22,678 bases of DNA from a virus: IMG/VR virus record IMGVR_UViG_3300004369_000163, positions 1 through 22,678 of that record; one strand, 5' to 3'. Under the pieces are notes generated by a model, which worked only from the letters and a program-made list of their open reading frames with translations, was not told the origin of the DNA and did not search any database. The first letter of the stretch is position 1. Each line of letters begins with the position of its first letter. Below, in pieces: positions 16,673 through 22,678 of the stretch. The position numbers and the translations under genes are program-made.

Positions 16673-17947
16673 TTATCCAAGCGGTCTGCCATATTGATTT
16701 GGCTTGGCCACTTCCATTACCAAAAAGTGTTCGAATCTACCTTGATCTGTTTTTTGCAAAACATGTTTTAAATTAGTCACAATATAATTCTGTGAAAATA
16801 TTTTATTCTGTGGTCGAGATCCAGTGGTACCTGATATAATAGGCAGCTTTAATTTTATAATATCTCCCACTCTCATATCAGTATCACCATACGTTCTAAA
16901 TCTTACACCGTATTGATTCATCCTCGGTATAAAACCACGGGCCCAATGAATGTTTTTATTGTGTTCCATTTCGGGCCGTGTATCATCTTTAAATGCCATA
17001 CGAGTTACACCAGGCAATTTTGTAGTAAAACCATTATAATCACCACTATGAAAATCGTTAGACGCGTCTGTCTTTTTAAATGCGCCATGGTGAGCTGGAT
17101 TTATATACTCTTGCATATCATAATAAGAACCACGATGTAAATCAAATTCTCGTATCTGCGTATATTGTGCACCGTCTAATACTTTATCTACTGATGATCC
17201 TTGCGTAACTGTTTCGTATGCTAGAATATTTCTAACGTTAATAACTTCTTCATAATTGGCTATTTTATTAGATGTGTCAGCTACAAAAGTTTTACTTTCT
17301 GCACCACCTTTTCGTTCTGTAATTAATTTCTCAATAGTTGTAAAGTGGTATCCATCAGCATCTTGATAGAATGTAAAAATAGAAGACTTATTTCCTTCGG
17401 CTGAGACGGCTCTTTCTTTTATCAAATCTACTACCTGAAAAGGTCGTTTTTGATTGACAACATAATCAAACTTACCTTTCGTAGCCTCTACTGTCATTAA
17501 TGGTTCTTGTGCACCAAGATCCGTATTAATGACTTCACGTAAAGCCGCATCATATGGTTTATCTTTATATCTCTTTGTGTATACTGTACAACTATTTTTT
17601 AGAAAATCTTTTGTAGTACAACGCAACAAATAAGAACGCATATTAGATTCATCGTTCGTAGTCATTGCTTTGATACTTTCAATAAAGAACTTATAATTAC
17701 ACACTCCTTTTCCAGGAGTTTGTATTCCTAATTCTACTAATTCTTCACCACCCATGGGATATTCATTAGGTAAATCAATACCTTCAGCGATATAAAAATC
17801 AGCAGTAATAGTATGTGTATCGAGTGATTCAACCAATTCCATTCTTTGGACAAGGTTGTGTATATTCAGATTTCCACCGCCTGAAAACTTTTTCAGCGAT
17901 ATCTTTTCACCCGATATGATTACCTCACCAGCGTCTTTAGCTTTCAT
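16673..17947 (-). CDS. 27: Baseplate hub protein gp27-like
   Basis: This 424-residue protein lies between gp53 and the gp5-like spike. It is close in length to T4 gp27 (391 aa), which forms the trimeric ring holding gp5. Features consistent with a gp27/gpD-type hub are the N-terminal KKFSGGGNLNIHNLVQRMEL segment, the FFIESIKAMTTNDESNMRSY and RSYLLRCTTKDFL stretch, a VNQKRPFQVVDLIKERAVS region, and a C-terminal MRVGDIIKLKLP motif typical of the last hub domain. The start codon abuts the gp53 stop. Assignment rests on these patterns, on size, and on adjacency to the OB-fold spike. Confidence 0.8.
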   Translation of the reverse strand: MKAKDAGEVIISGEKISLKKFSGGGNLNIHNLVQRMELVESLDTHTITADFYIAEGIDLPNEYPMGGEELVELGIQTPGKGVCNYKFFIESIKAMTTNDESNMRSYLLRCTTKDFLKNSCTVYTKRYKDKPYDAALREVINTDLGAQEPLMTVEATKGKFDYVVNQKRPFQVVDLIKERAVSAEGNKSSIFTFYQDADGYHFTTIEKLITERKGGAESKTFVADTSNKIANYEEVINVRNILAYETVTQGSSVDKVLDGAQYTQIREFDLHRGSYYDMQEYINPAHHGAFKKTDASNDFHSGDYNGFTTKLPGVTRMAFKDDTRPEMEHNKNIHWARGFIPRMNQYGVRFRTYGDTDMRVGDIIKLKLPIISGTTGSRPQNKIFSQNYIVTNLKHVLQKTDQGRFEHFLVMEVAKPNQYGRPLG

Positions 17948-18814
17948 TTACTTCATTAAACCATCGAGTTGTAGATTAATTTCTTCTGCGTAGGCTTTAT
18001 CTATCAGAGAAATATTACGTAATGCATCGTTCTTTTCTGTTTCATAATCATAGAAACTATATTTTTCAAAATAAATTGCTTCGGCTTCTGGTATTACATG
18101 TTGAATAAGTTTATAAGTCGCATGATCGAAATTAATGACTCGTCCTGATTCATCACCAGTCACATCAAAATTTGTCGTGTAACTTGCCCAATCTCCTTCG
18201 ATGTGTTGCAACGTAACATAAGAAGTATTGCTAGTCGCAACCTGCGCCATACCGCCTTTGTTATTAGTTACTATTTCATTCTTAGTAAAAGTATTTTCTA
18301 CTGTAGCTGAAAACGAAAAAGATATGATACGATTAGTAGAAGCAAACATATCATCTTCGTTTCTATCATAACCTGATATCTGGCCGAGAGCAAATTGTGG
18401 TTTCCAATATTTCTTTACGTCTCCATCAAGAGCTGAGTACCCGTCGCTAGTTAACATTTGTATATCGCCTCTATAATTGTTGCGATAACAAAAAGTCTTT
18501 AATTTAGCTAGACGTATACTGCCATATTTTTTCTTTATTGTCTCTTCGAAATCTTCAAAATCGAGTACTACATCATGATACGGATCCATGATATCGTTTG
18601 TATGATAGATTAACCAATCCAAATCTTGATCATCATAATAATCGAAAGCAACAGTTTCTAGTCTTTCGCCTGATTTAACTGTAAAACTATAAAAAGCTGT
18701 AAAGAAATCCCTCACTTTAGTATTAAAATCTACACGTCGTAAGATATTAATAGCGGGTACATCGTTATAGATGGTCAGCGGGAATTTTTTAAAGTATTGT
18801 GTTCTATCTGACAT
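17948..18814 (-). CDS. 53: Baseplate wedge protein gp53, enlarged by an insertion
   Basis: This 288-residue protein has a clear gp53 core: YDDQDLDWLIYHTNDIMDPY (residues 60-79), followed by LDFEDFEETIKKKYGS and a C-terminal SFYDYETEKNDALRNISLID segment. gp53 joins neighbouring wedges into the complete hexagonal baseplate around the hub. T4 gp53 is 196 aa; the excess is mostly an extra beta-type segment at about residues 165-230 that interrupts the core before its last helices and contains FTKNEIVTNNKGGMAQV. The gene starts 2 bases after the gp48-like stop. Confidence 0.9.
   Translation of the reverse strand: MSDRTQYFKKFPLTIYNDVPAINILRRVDFNTKVRDFFTAFYSFTVKSGERLETVAFDYYDDQDLDWLIYHTNDIMDPYHDVVLDFEDFEETIKKKYGSIRLAKLKTFCYRNNYRGDIQMLTSDGYSALDGDVKKYWKPQFALGQISGYDRNEDDMFASTNRIISFSFSATVENTFTKNEIVTNNKGGMAQVATSNTSYVTLQHIEGDWASYTTNFDVTGDESGRVINFDHATYKLIQHVIPEAEAIYFEKYSFYDYETEKNDALRNISLIDKAYAEEINLQLDGLMK
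18125..18322 (-). other. Inserted beta-type segment within gp53
   Basis: Residues ~165-230 hold two short units, FTKNEIVTNNKGGMAQVAT and NFDVTGDESGRVINFD, of the form F-x2-[NG]-E/D-x-[IV]-x4-G-x-A/V. The same form occurs in the DUF4815-type, gp8 and gp7-position proteins. The segment is absent from the shorter T4 gp53 as I know it, so it is read as an insertion. Confidence 0.45.
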
Positions 18815-18816
18815 TA

Positions 18817-20052
18817 TTATCCCTCAGATTGATTTATAAATGCTTCAATTTCTTGGAAAGACATTTGACATCTGACTGAAACAGGTGCACCATTGACGAA
18901 AAAGGCTGATGTACCTTCGCCAGTAAAGTTAATACTAAAGTTTTTAACAGCACATCTTCTAAATTTACCCCACGCTTGATCTTCTGGAATTACTCTCGGC
19001 TGAATCAAATCTGGGTAATCCATAAAGTTACCACCATTTTTAGGTAGTATCTTTGATTTGATCATTACTATAATTTGTTTTAATCTCGCAGCTTCAGCTG
19101 CAGAACGAGGAACAAAGTGCCAAGTCCATTCAAACTGTCTTAGATCAACACCCTTAAAAAATACTGTTGGGTGTGGATTTGGAATTACACCTGATATTTG
19201 ACCTGCTAAACCACCTAGTACTGGCTCTGATTCAACAAGTTTAGAATACGCAGCATAACCAGCCACTTCTGCTGCATCTTTGAGCAAATCGCTGCCACTT
19301 AATCCTGAAATCAAATTTTTCATTTGCATATCTTCGAATTTTTTATTTGCTTCAGCTGTTGCATTAGACGCTACAATTCTAGCAGAATCTTTTTGAGCAA
19401 GTGCACCAAGTGTACCAGTATCTCTTTCTTCGTATCTAATAGAGTGATAAACATTTAAATTTTCAGGCAGAGGAAGCTTGATAACTGTACCACCGTTAAT
19501 CTGTCCTTTACCGAATGGCGATCCACGAGTATATGTCATAAATTCCAATTCAATCCAAGCTTTAGCTGTATTTTCACCAAGATCTGGAGGATAAGCTAAA
19601 CCTTCGTACTGGAAATCTTCTTCACCTAAAATACTTTCTTTTTGTGTTTTAATTCTTTCTTCGACACTAGTACCGTAAGGATCTGGTACTCTGTTTTTGA
19701 CATTAGAAAGATCTGGGATTTGTTTAGGATATCTTCGTGCTAATGGTAATTTATCTTGTACTGTCGAATTTATTTGTGCGCTTATTTCACCCGAAGCTGC
19801 GCGCAAAACAGCACCTGATCTTTCTAGTTTTGCAGCTAAGTTTGCTCCTATTTCCATTGCAGATTTTTGTGTAGGATTAATTCGTGTCACAATACCACTA
19901 ACATCAGATCCTCCAGTACCAGGACGAGGATTAACTGCTCCTCCTCCCATATTTTTGATAGCGCTCAGCTGAGCACGCTCAAGAGAACTAAAAGTTTCCT
20001 TTAATTGTGATGCGACCGGTCCTACTCCGTCGACTGCTGTTTTTTCTGCCAT
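18817..20052 (-). CDS. 48: Baseplate tail-tube cap protein gp48-like
   Basis: The protein is 411 residues (T4 gp48 is 364). The N-terminal ~120 residues are low complexity with Gly, Pro and Ser. The middle contains WIELEFMTYTRGSPF and VIKLPLPENLNVYHSIRYEE. The C-terminal ~120 residues have VFFKGVDLRQFEWTWHFVPR, then EAARLKQIIVMIKSKILP and a final SFQEIEAFIN, the pattern of tube-like domains in gp48/gp54 proteins. gp48 caps the hub and, with gp54, starts tail-tube polymerisation. It is the first gene of the long minus-strand block and has an AGGA ribosome site that overlaps the opposite-strand late promoter by one base. gp54 is the alternative identity. Confidence 0.8.
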   Translation of the reverse strand: MAEKTAVDGVGPVASQLKETFSSLERAQLSAIKNMGGGAVNPRPGTGGSDVSGIVTRINPTQKSAMEIGANLAAKLERSGAVLRAASGEISAQINSTVQDKLPLARRYPKQIPDLSNVKNRVPDPYGTSVEERIKTQKESILGEEDFQYEGLAYPPDLGENTAKAWIELEFMTYTRGSPFGKGQINGGTVIKLPLPENLNVYHSIRYEERDTGTLGALAQKDSARIVASNATAEANKKFEDMQMKNLISGLSGSDLLKDAAEVAGYAAYSKLVESEPVLGGLAGQISGVIPNPHPTVFFKGVDLRQFEWTWHFVPRSAAEAARLKQIIVMIKSKILPKNGGNFMDYPDLIQPRVIPEDQAWGKFRRCAVKNFSINFTGEGTSAFFVNGAPVSVRCQMSFQEIEAFINQSEG

Positions 20053-20061
20053 GAGAAATCC

Positions 20062-20069
20062 TATAAATA
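20062..20069 (+). promoter_or_regulatory. T4-type late promoter (TATAAATA) for gp4
   Basis: An exact match to the T4 late -10 octamer TATAAATA, recognised in T4 by the gp55 sigma-like factor with gp33/gp45. It lies in the 22-base gap between the divergent gp48 and gp4 genes. With the octamer spanning about -13 to -6, transcription would start at about 20075, which is the A of the gp4 start codon. Confidence 0.75.
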
Positions 20070-20074
20070 GTTTA

Positions 20075-20521
20075 ATGGCTAAGACTTATAAAGGTGTCTT
20101 TAAACCTAAAAATCCGAGTAAGTATCGAGGTGATCCCACCAACATTATTTATAGAAGTAGATGGGAGCTATTCTTTATGCGTTATCTCGATTCCGAAAAA
20201 GGTGTTTTAGAATGGGCAAGTGAAGAGCTAATCATTCCATATAGGTCACCGATAGACGGACGAGTACATCGATACTTTCCAGATTTTTGGGTCAAGAAGA
20301 TCAATCGCGACGGTAAAACTGATACGGTGGTAGTTGAGATCAAACCTCACAAAGAAACCGTAGAGCCAACTGCGCAAAATAAACTTACTAAGAAGTATTT
20401 ATATGAAGTGAAGACGTGGGGTATAAATTCTTCGAAATGGACTGCAGCAAATAAATATTGTAAAGAACGAGGTTGGGATTTTGTCATCCTCACAGAAAAC
20501 GAACTAGGATTAAAATTCTAA
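20075..20521 (+). CDS. 4: Head completion protein gp4, PD-(D/E)XK nuclease-like
   Basis: From ATG 20075 the product is 148 residues, matching T4 gp4 (~150), and begins MAKTYKGVFKPKNPSKYRGD, the usual family N-terminus. A longer reading from 20051 adds eight unconserved residues, overlaps the gp48 start codon on the other strand, and would begin upstream of the late promoter, so it is rejected. Nuclease-like residues are visible: RSRWE with Glu31, FPDF with Asp70, and EIKPH with Glu88 and Lys90, a PD-(D/E)XK arrangement. In T4, gp4 is needed to finish packaged heads before tail joining. No Shine-Dalgarno sequence precedes the start. The stop overlaps the next start as TAATG. Confidence 0.93.
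   Translation: MAKTYKGVFKPKNPSKYRGDPTNIIYRSRWELFFMRYLDSEKGVLEWASEELIIPYRSPIDGRVHRYFPDFWVKKINRDGKTDTVVVEIKPHKETVEPTAQNKLTKKYLYEVKTWGINSSKWTAANKYCKERGWDFVILTENELGLKF
20146..20153 (-). promoter_or_regulatory. T4-type late promoter (minus strand) for the baseplate block
   Basis: The plus strand reads TATTTATA, so the minus strand carries an exact TATAAATA. It lies inside gp4, about 94 bases ahead of the gp48-like start. The expected start near 20140 would give a leader of almost 90 bases carrying the AGGA site of gp48. Position at the head of the 20-kb block and exact match make it a good candidate. Confidence 0.6.
20396..20403 (-). promoter_or_regulatory. Second possible minus-strand late promoter inside gp4
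   Basis: Another exact minus-strand TATAAATA, about 345 bases upstream of the gp48-like start, within the gp4 coding region. It could add to expression of the baseplate block. AT-rich coding sequence can generate the octamer by chance, so confidence is lower than for the nearer copy. Confidence 0.4.
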
Positions 20522-21123
20522 TGGCAACATATATCTTTCAAAAGATAGCTGATGAAGGTAGAGCAGAAGGTGTAGAGGCTGGCACAGAAGAAGCACGTGA
20601 TTGGTATCGTGATAAGGCTTCCTCTATCAAAGCCGTGAATACGAGACGAGAGCTAAAGAATAGAGCCAGAACATATAATAAATTAGTGAATCTCGATGTC
20701 GGCCGTATGTATATGTTTATGTATGATCCTAAACATAAAGAAACTTTACCGTACTATGATATGTTTCCATTAATATTTGTTCTTGAGAGATATAAAGATG
20801 GATTTTTAGGAATGAATCTGCACTATCTACCTCCTCTATTTCGTGCTAGACTGATGGATAGATTGTATACTATACAAAGACAAGACAATCTGAGAGAATC
20901 AAAGAAATTAAGATTGAGCTATGGATTTTTGAACTCTGCCGCCAAATATAAATACTTTAGGCCCACCGTAAAACGATACTTATTTAATCAAGTAAGATCA
21001 CGATATCTGTGGATACCATACGATGATTGGGACATCGCACTCATGTTACCAACACAGAGATTTAGAAAGAGACAACAAGCAGTTGTCTGGAAAGATTCTA
21101 AACAACTAATTCAGAGATCGTAA
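20521..21123 (+). CDS. Unknown protein of a T4-like structural cluster, 200 aa
   Basis: The chosen ATG at 20521 overlaps the gp4 stop (TAATG) and gives MATYIFQKIADEGRAEGVEA, 200 residues. The frame extends upstream to 20473, but only inside gp4. I do not recognise a domain. The centre has a well-formed MYMFMYDPKHKETLPYYDMF segment and FLGMNLHYLPPLFRARLMD, which looks like conserved folded sequence. The C-terminal third is strongly basic and aromatic (RQDNLRESKKLRLSYG, KYFRPTVKRYLFNQVRSRY, RFRKRQQAVVWK), consistent with nucleic-acid contact or a virion surface. It is coupled to gp4 and followed by a tube gene, so a head-completion or neck role is possible; T4 gene 2 lies beside gene 4, but no similarity to gp2 was established. 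Confidence 0.8.
   Translation: MATYIFQKIADEGRAEGVEAGTEEARDWYRDKASSIKAVNTRRELKNRARTYNKLVNLDVGRMYMFMYDPKHKETLPYYDMFPLIFVLERYKDGFLGMNLHYLPPLFRARLMDRLYTIQRQDNLRESKKLRLSYGFLNSAAKYKYFRPTVKRYLFNQVRSRYLWIPYDDWDIALMLPTQRFRKRQQAVVWKDSKQLIQRS
20947..20954 (+). promoter_or_regulatory. Possible late promoter for the gp19-like tube gene
   Basis: An exact TATAAATA within the 3' part of the preceding gene, about 170 bases ahead of the tube gene start. Tube protein is needed in high copy, so an extra promoter here would make sense. It lies in coding DNA and may be fortuitous. Confidence 0.4.
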
Positions 21124-21124
21124 A

Positions 21125-21646
21125 ATGTCATTATCAATTGACGCATGGAAATCACAAACAAAAGATAGTTTGCCAGCGAGCATGTACGAATTGGTCGTTA
21201 CACCTCCAGGTGGTAATGGCGATCAAATTTTAATTAGAACAGAAACTGCGTCGATGCCTGGTATCGCATTTTCTTCTGTAGATAATTTTTCTCCGTATGG
21301 AAATGGATTAATCTATAATATCCCGTATAAGTATAATCCTCAAGAAGTGAGTATGATGCATACGGTTGATGAAGAAGCTGAGATATATCAGACATATAGA
21401 AATTGGGCAAATAAAATTGTTGACTTAGATGGCGCAGATGCATTCTCAGCTAAGTTTCTCTTTGATTATGTTGTCGACATGGATTTAAATGTTTATAAAA
21501 GACATAACAAAACCAAAGTCAAAACAATAAAATTCATCGAAGCCTTTCCTATTGTTGTAGAACCAATACAATTAGGATGGGGTCAACACGATGAGATAGC
21601 TAAATTTTCAGTTAATTATAGGTTTACACGATTTACAGTATCGTAA
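21125..21646 (+). CDS. 19: Tail tube protein gp19-like
   Basis: The protein is 173 residues (T4 gp19 is 163). Family features are SMPGIAFSSVDNFSPYGNG near the N-terminus, IPYKYNPQEVSMMHTVDEEA, a YQTYRNWANKIVDLDG segment, and a C-terminal FIEAFPIVVEPIQLGWG then KFSVNYRFTRF. It forms the hexameric tube stacked on the gp48/gp54 cap. The start lies one base after the previous stop. No sheath gene (gp18) is beside it, unlike T4, so it could instead be a tube paralogue or a short gp54-like initiator. Confidence 0.8.
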   Translation: MSLSIDAWKSQTKDSLPASMYELVVTPPGGNGDQILIRTETASMPGIAFSSVDNFSPYGNGLIYNIPYKYNPQEVSMMHTVDEEAEIYQTYRNWANKIVDLDGADAFSAKFLFDYVVDMDLNVYKRHNKTKVKTIKFIEAFPIVVEPIQLGWGQHDEIAKFSVNYRFTRFTVS

Positions 21647-21658
21647 TGGAGTTTCATA

Positions 21659-22372
21659 ATGGCTTTACCAAAAATCAGTAGTCCCACTTTTCAGACTACT
21701 CTGCCGTCAACTGGCAAACCAATTTATTATAGACCTTTCCTTGTTAAAGAAGAAAAAATCTTATTGTTAGCAAAAGAAACGGGAGAAGTAAACGAAGTAT
21801 ACAATGCAATTAGAACAGTGATTAATAATTGTATTGTGATGGATGCATTTGACATCGACAAATGCGCAACATTTGATCTCGAATGGTTGTTCATTAAGAT
21901 TAGATCTGTGTCTGTGGGTAATATTATTAATTTTAAGGTAGTTGATAGTGACGATGGAATTGAATATAAACTATCTCTTGATTTAAATGATGTAGAGATG
22001 AAGATGCCCGACGAGAATCATAATAACAAGATTGAATTAGATGGAGGAATTGGATTGATGATGAAGTATCCAACTCCTGCTGTCTCAGAAAAAATTAAAA
22101 ATTTGGAAGACATTACTGAAATTACGTACGAACTGATAAAAGCATGTATCGATGCTGTATTTGATGAAGATGATGTTTATGCTTGGGATCAAGAATCAAA
22201 AGTAGAACAAGATACATTTTTAGAAATGCTACCAGTTGAACATTATAAGACAATCGGCAAATTCTTTGATAATATGCCCAAGATTGAACATGTTGTTAAC
22301 TATACAAATAGCAATAATAAAAATAAGAAGGTAGTATTCAGGAATCTTAACGATTTTTTTATATTGGGCTGA
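21659..22372 (+). CDS. 26: Baseplate hub assembly protein gp26-like (frameshift donor)
   Basis: The protein is 237 residues (T4 gp26 is 208) with a GGAG ribosome site at 21648-21651. Features typical of this family in T4-like phages are YYRPFLVKEEKILLLAKETG, then AIRTVINNCIV and DLEWLFIKIRSVSVGNII. The C-terminal part is acidic (YELIKACIDAVFDEDDVYAW) and ends in NNKNKKVVFRNLNDFFILG. The last codons run over seven T's (22354-22360), after which a second ORF continues in the -1 frame without its own start. gp26 in T4 acts in hub assembly. Its place directly before the tape-measure-position gene parallels the tail chaperones of other phages. Confidence 0.85.
   Translation: MALPKISSPTFQTTLPSTGKPIYYRPFLVKEEKILLLAKETGEVNEVYNAIRTVINNCIVMDAFDIDKCATFDLEWLFIKIRSVSVGNIINFKVVDSDDGIEYKLSLDLNDVEMKMPDENHNNKIELDGGIGLMMKYPTPAVSEKIKNLEDITEITYELIKACIDAVFDEDDVYAWDQESKVEQDTFLEMLPVEHYKTIGKFFDNMPKIEHVVNYTNSNNKNKKVVFRNLNDFFILG
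22354..22360 (+). promoter_or_regulatory. Putative -1 frameshift slippery site (T TTT TTT)
   Basis: In the gp26 frame the codons are GAT TTT TTT ATA, so T-TTT-TTT forms a slippery heptamer where both tRNAs can re-pair perfectly after a -1 slip. An AGGA at 22340-22343, about 10 bases upstream, is at a distance at which Shine-Dalgarno-like sequences stimulate -1 shifting in bacteria. No clear downstream hairpin was identified by eye. Confidence 0.65.
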
Positions 22373-22551
22373 GTTATCTCGATTTATACTCTCACTACAA
22401 ACTCACGTTTAATTTGACTCAGTTCCACCCGATTACGATACCTGAAATAGAGAATATGATACCTTTCGAAAGAGAGGTATGGGTAGATTTGATTAAAGAA
22501 AAGATAGAAAAGAAAAAGAATAAAAATCAAGTAGAGATAGGCGATCTATAA
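22360..22551 (+). CDS. 51: gp51-position C-terminal extension of gp26, reached by -1 frameshift
   Basis: In the -1 frame after the T run, 63 codons read YIGLSYLDLYSHYKLTFNLT onward, with QFHPITIPEIENMIPFERE and a basic KIEKKKNKNQ tail, then TAA at 22549-22551. This frame is closed by a TAA at 22348-22350, just before the T run. It has no ATG, GTG or TTG before the well-formed N-terminal part; the first ATG is at Met33, inside the apparent domain. Independent initiation would need ATT or CTG. Expression as a gp26 fusion is therefore inferred. The name gp51 comes from T4 order (26-51) and is tentative. The stop overlaps the next start (TAATG). Confidence 0.65.
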   Translation, partial: YIGLSYLDLYSHYKLTFNLTQFHPITIPEIENMIPFEREVWVDLIKEKIEKKKNKNQVEIGDL

Positions 22552-22678
22552 TGGGTGCAGGAGCAGTCGTAGGCGGAATACTAAAAGCGGCAAAAAGTCT
22601 TGTGACGCTCGGTGCCAAGAAGGGCGCAAAAACTGTTGCAAAGAAAAAAGCTAAAAAACAAAAAGAACTAGTAAAAAG
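22551..22678 (+). CDS. N-terminus of probable tape measure / hub protein in gp29 position (partial)
   Basis: Only 42 codons are visible before the right edge. They read MGAGAVVGGILKAAKSLVTL followed by a lysine/alanine-rich helix (KKGAKTVAKKKAKKQKELVK). The start overlaps the preceding stop as TAATG. A small hydrophobic N-terminus followed by a basic helix fits a tape-measure protein or other long helical virion protein. In T4 the tape measure gp29 lies downstream of 26-51-27-28. Too little is present for a family call. Confidence 0.55.
   Translation, partial: MGAGAVVGGILKAAKSLVTLGAKKGAKTVAKKKAKKQKELVK

Noticed and set aside
20051-20074. Upstream ATG that would lengthen gp4 by eight residues
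   Set aside because: It overlaps the gp48 start codon on the other strand and would place the late promoter inside the coding region; family N-termini begin at the MAKTYKG methionine (20075).
20473-20520. Longer start for the 200-aa gene after gp4
   Set aside because: The extra residues are an out-of-frame reading of the gp4 end; the TAATG overlap at 20519-20523 is the natural start.
22373-22550. Apparent noncoding gap after gp26
   Set aside because: The -1 frame is open throughout and encodes well-formed protein sequence, so it is treated as coding, not as an intergenic region.
1-22678. tRNA genes, CRISPR arrays, insertion sequences, attachment sites, strong hairpin terminators
   Set aside because: None was recognised on reading either strand; the window is almost entirely protein-coding.

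Overview
The window is the tail and baseplate region of a T4-like contractile-tailed phage. It is AT-rich and tightly packed, with genes abutting or overlapping by a few bases and essentially no intergenic DNA. Protein sizes and architectures (a DUF4815-type giant structural protein, a hub spike without a lysozyme domain, enlarged gp8 and gp53) resemble marine T4-like myoviruses rather than T4 itself. The host cannot be read from the sequence: there are no tRNAs or recognisable host-derived metabolic genes.

Layout. Positions 1-20052 are one continuous minus-strand block, read right to left: gp48-like tube cap, gp53 wedge, gp27-like hub, gp5-like hub spike, an unknown alanine-rich helical protein, a Cys-rich/HxH probable spike tip, gp25, gp6, a gp7-position wedge protein, gp8, and a giant DUF4815-type protein still open at the left edge. 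From 20075 to the right edge the plus strand carries the gp4 head-completion nuclease, a conserved-looking unknown, a gp19-like tube protein, a gp26-like hub assembly protein, a short -1 frame extension (gp51 position), and the start of a lysine-rich protein in the tape-measure (gp29) position. The two blocks diverge from a 22-bp gap containing an exact T4-type late promoter octamer, TATAAATA. Two more copies face the other way just inside gp4.

How the genes work together. The minus block encodes most of the baseplate: the hub and needle (gp27, gp5, spike tip), the wedges (gp25, gp6, gp7, gp8, gp53), the cap that starts the tube (gp48), and a peripheral protein in the place of T4 gp9/gp10. 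The plus block encodes head completion, the tube, and the hub/tape-measure assembly factors. Hub and wedge genes that lie in two separate clusters in T4 are merged here.

Most notable points. (1) The giant DUF4815-type protein carries a complete 139-residue Hint (intein-like) domain near its C-terminal part, after a Cys-rich and polyproline stalk; it ends in His-Asn but is followed by Lys instead of Cys/Ser/Thr. (2) gp26 ends on a run of seven T's, after which a 63-codon -1 frame ORF with no ATG/GTG/TTG start continues directly into the start codon of the tape-measure-position gene, an arrangement like lambda G/GT. (3) The gp4 late promoter is placed so that transcription would begin at or next to its start codon. 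(4) A recurring beta-type motif appears in four different baseplate proteins and accounts for the extra length of gp53.
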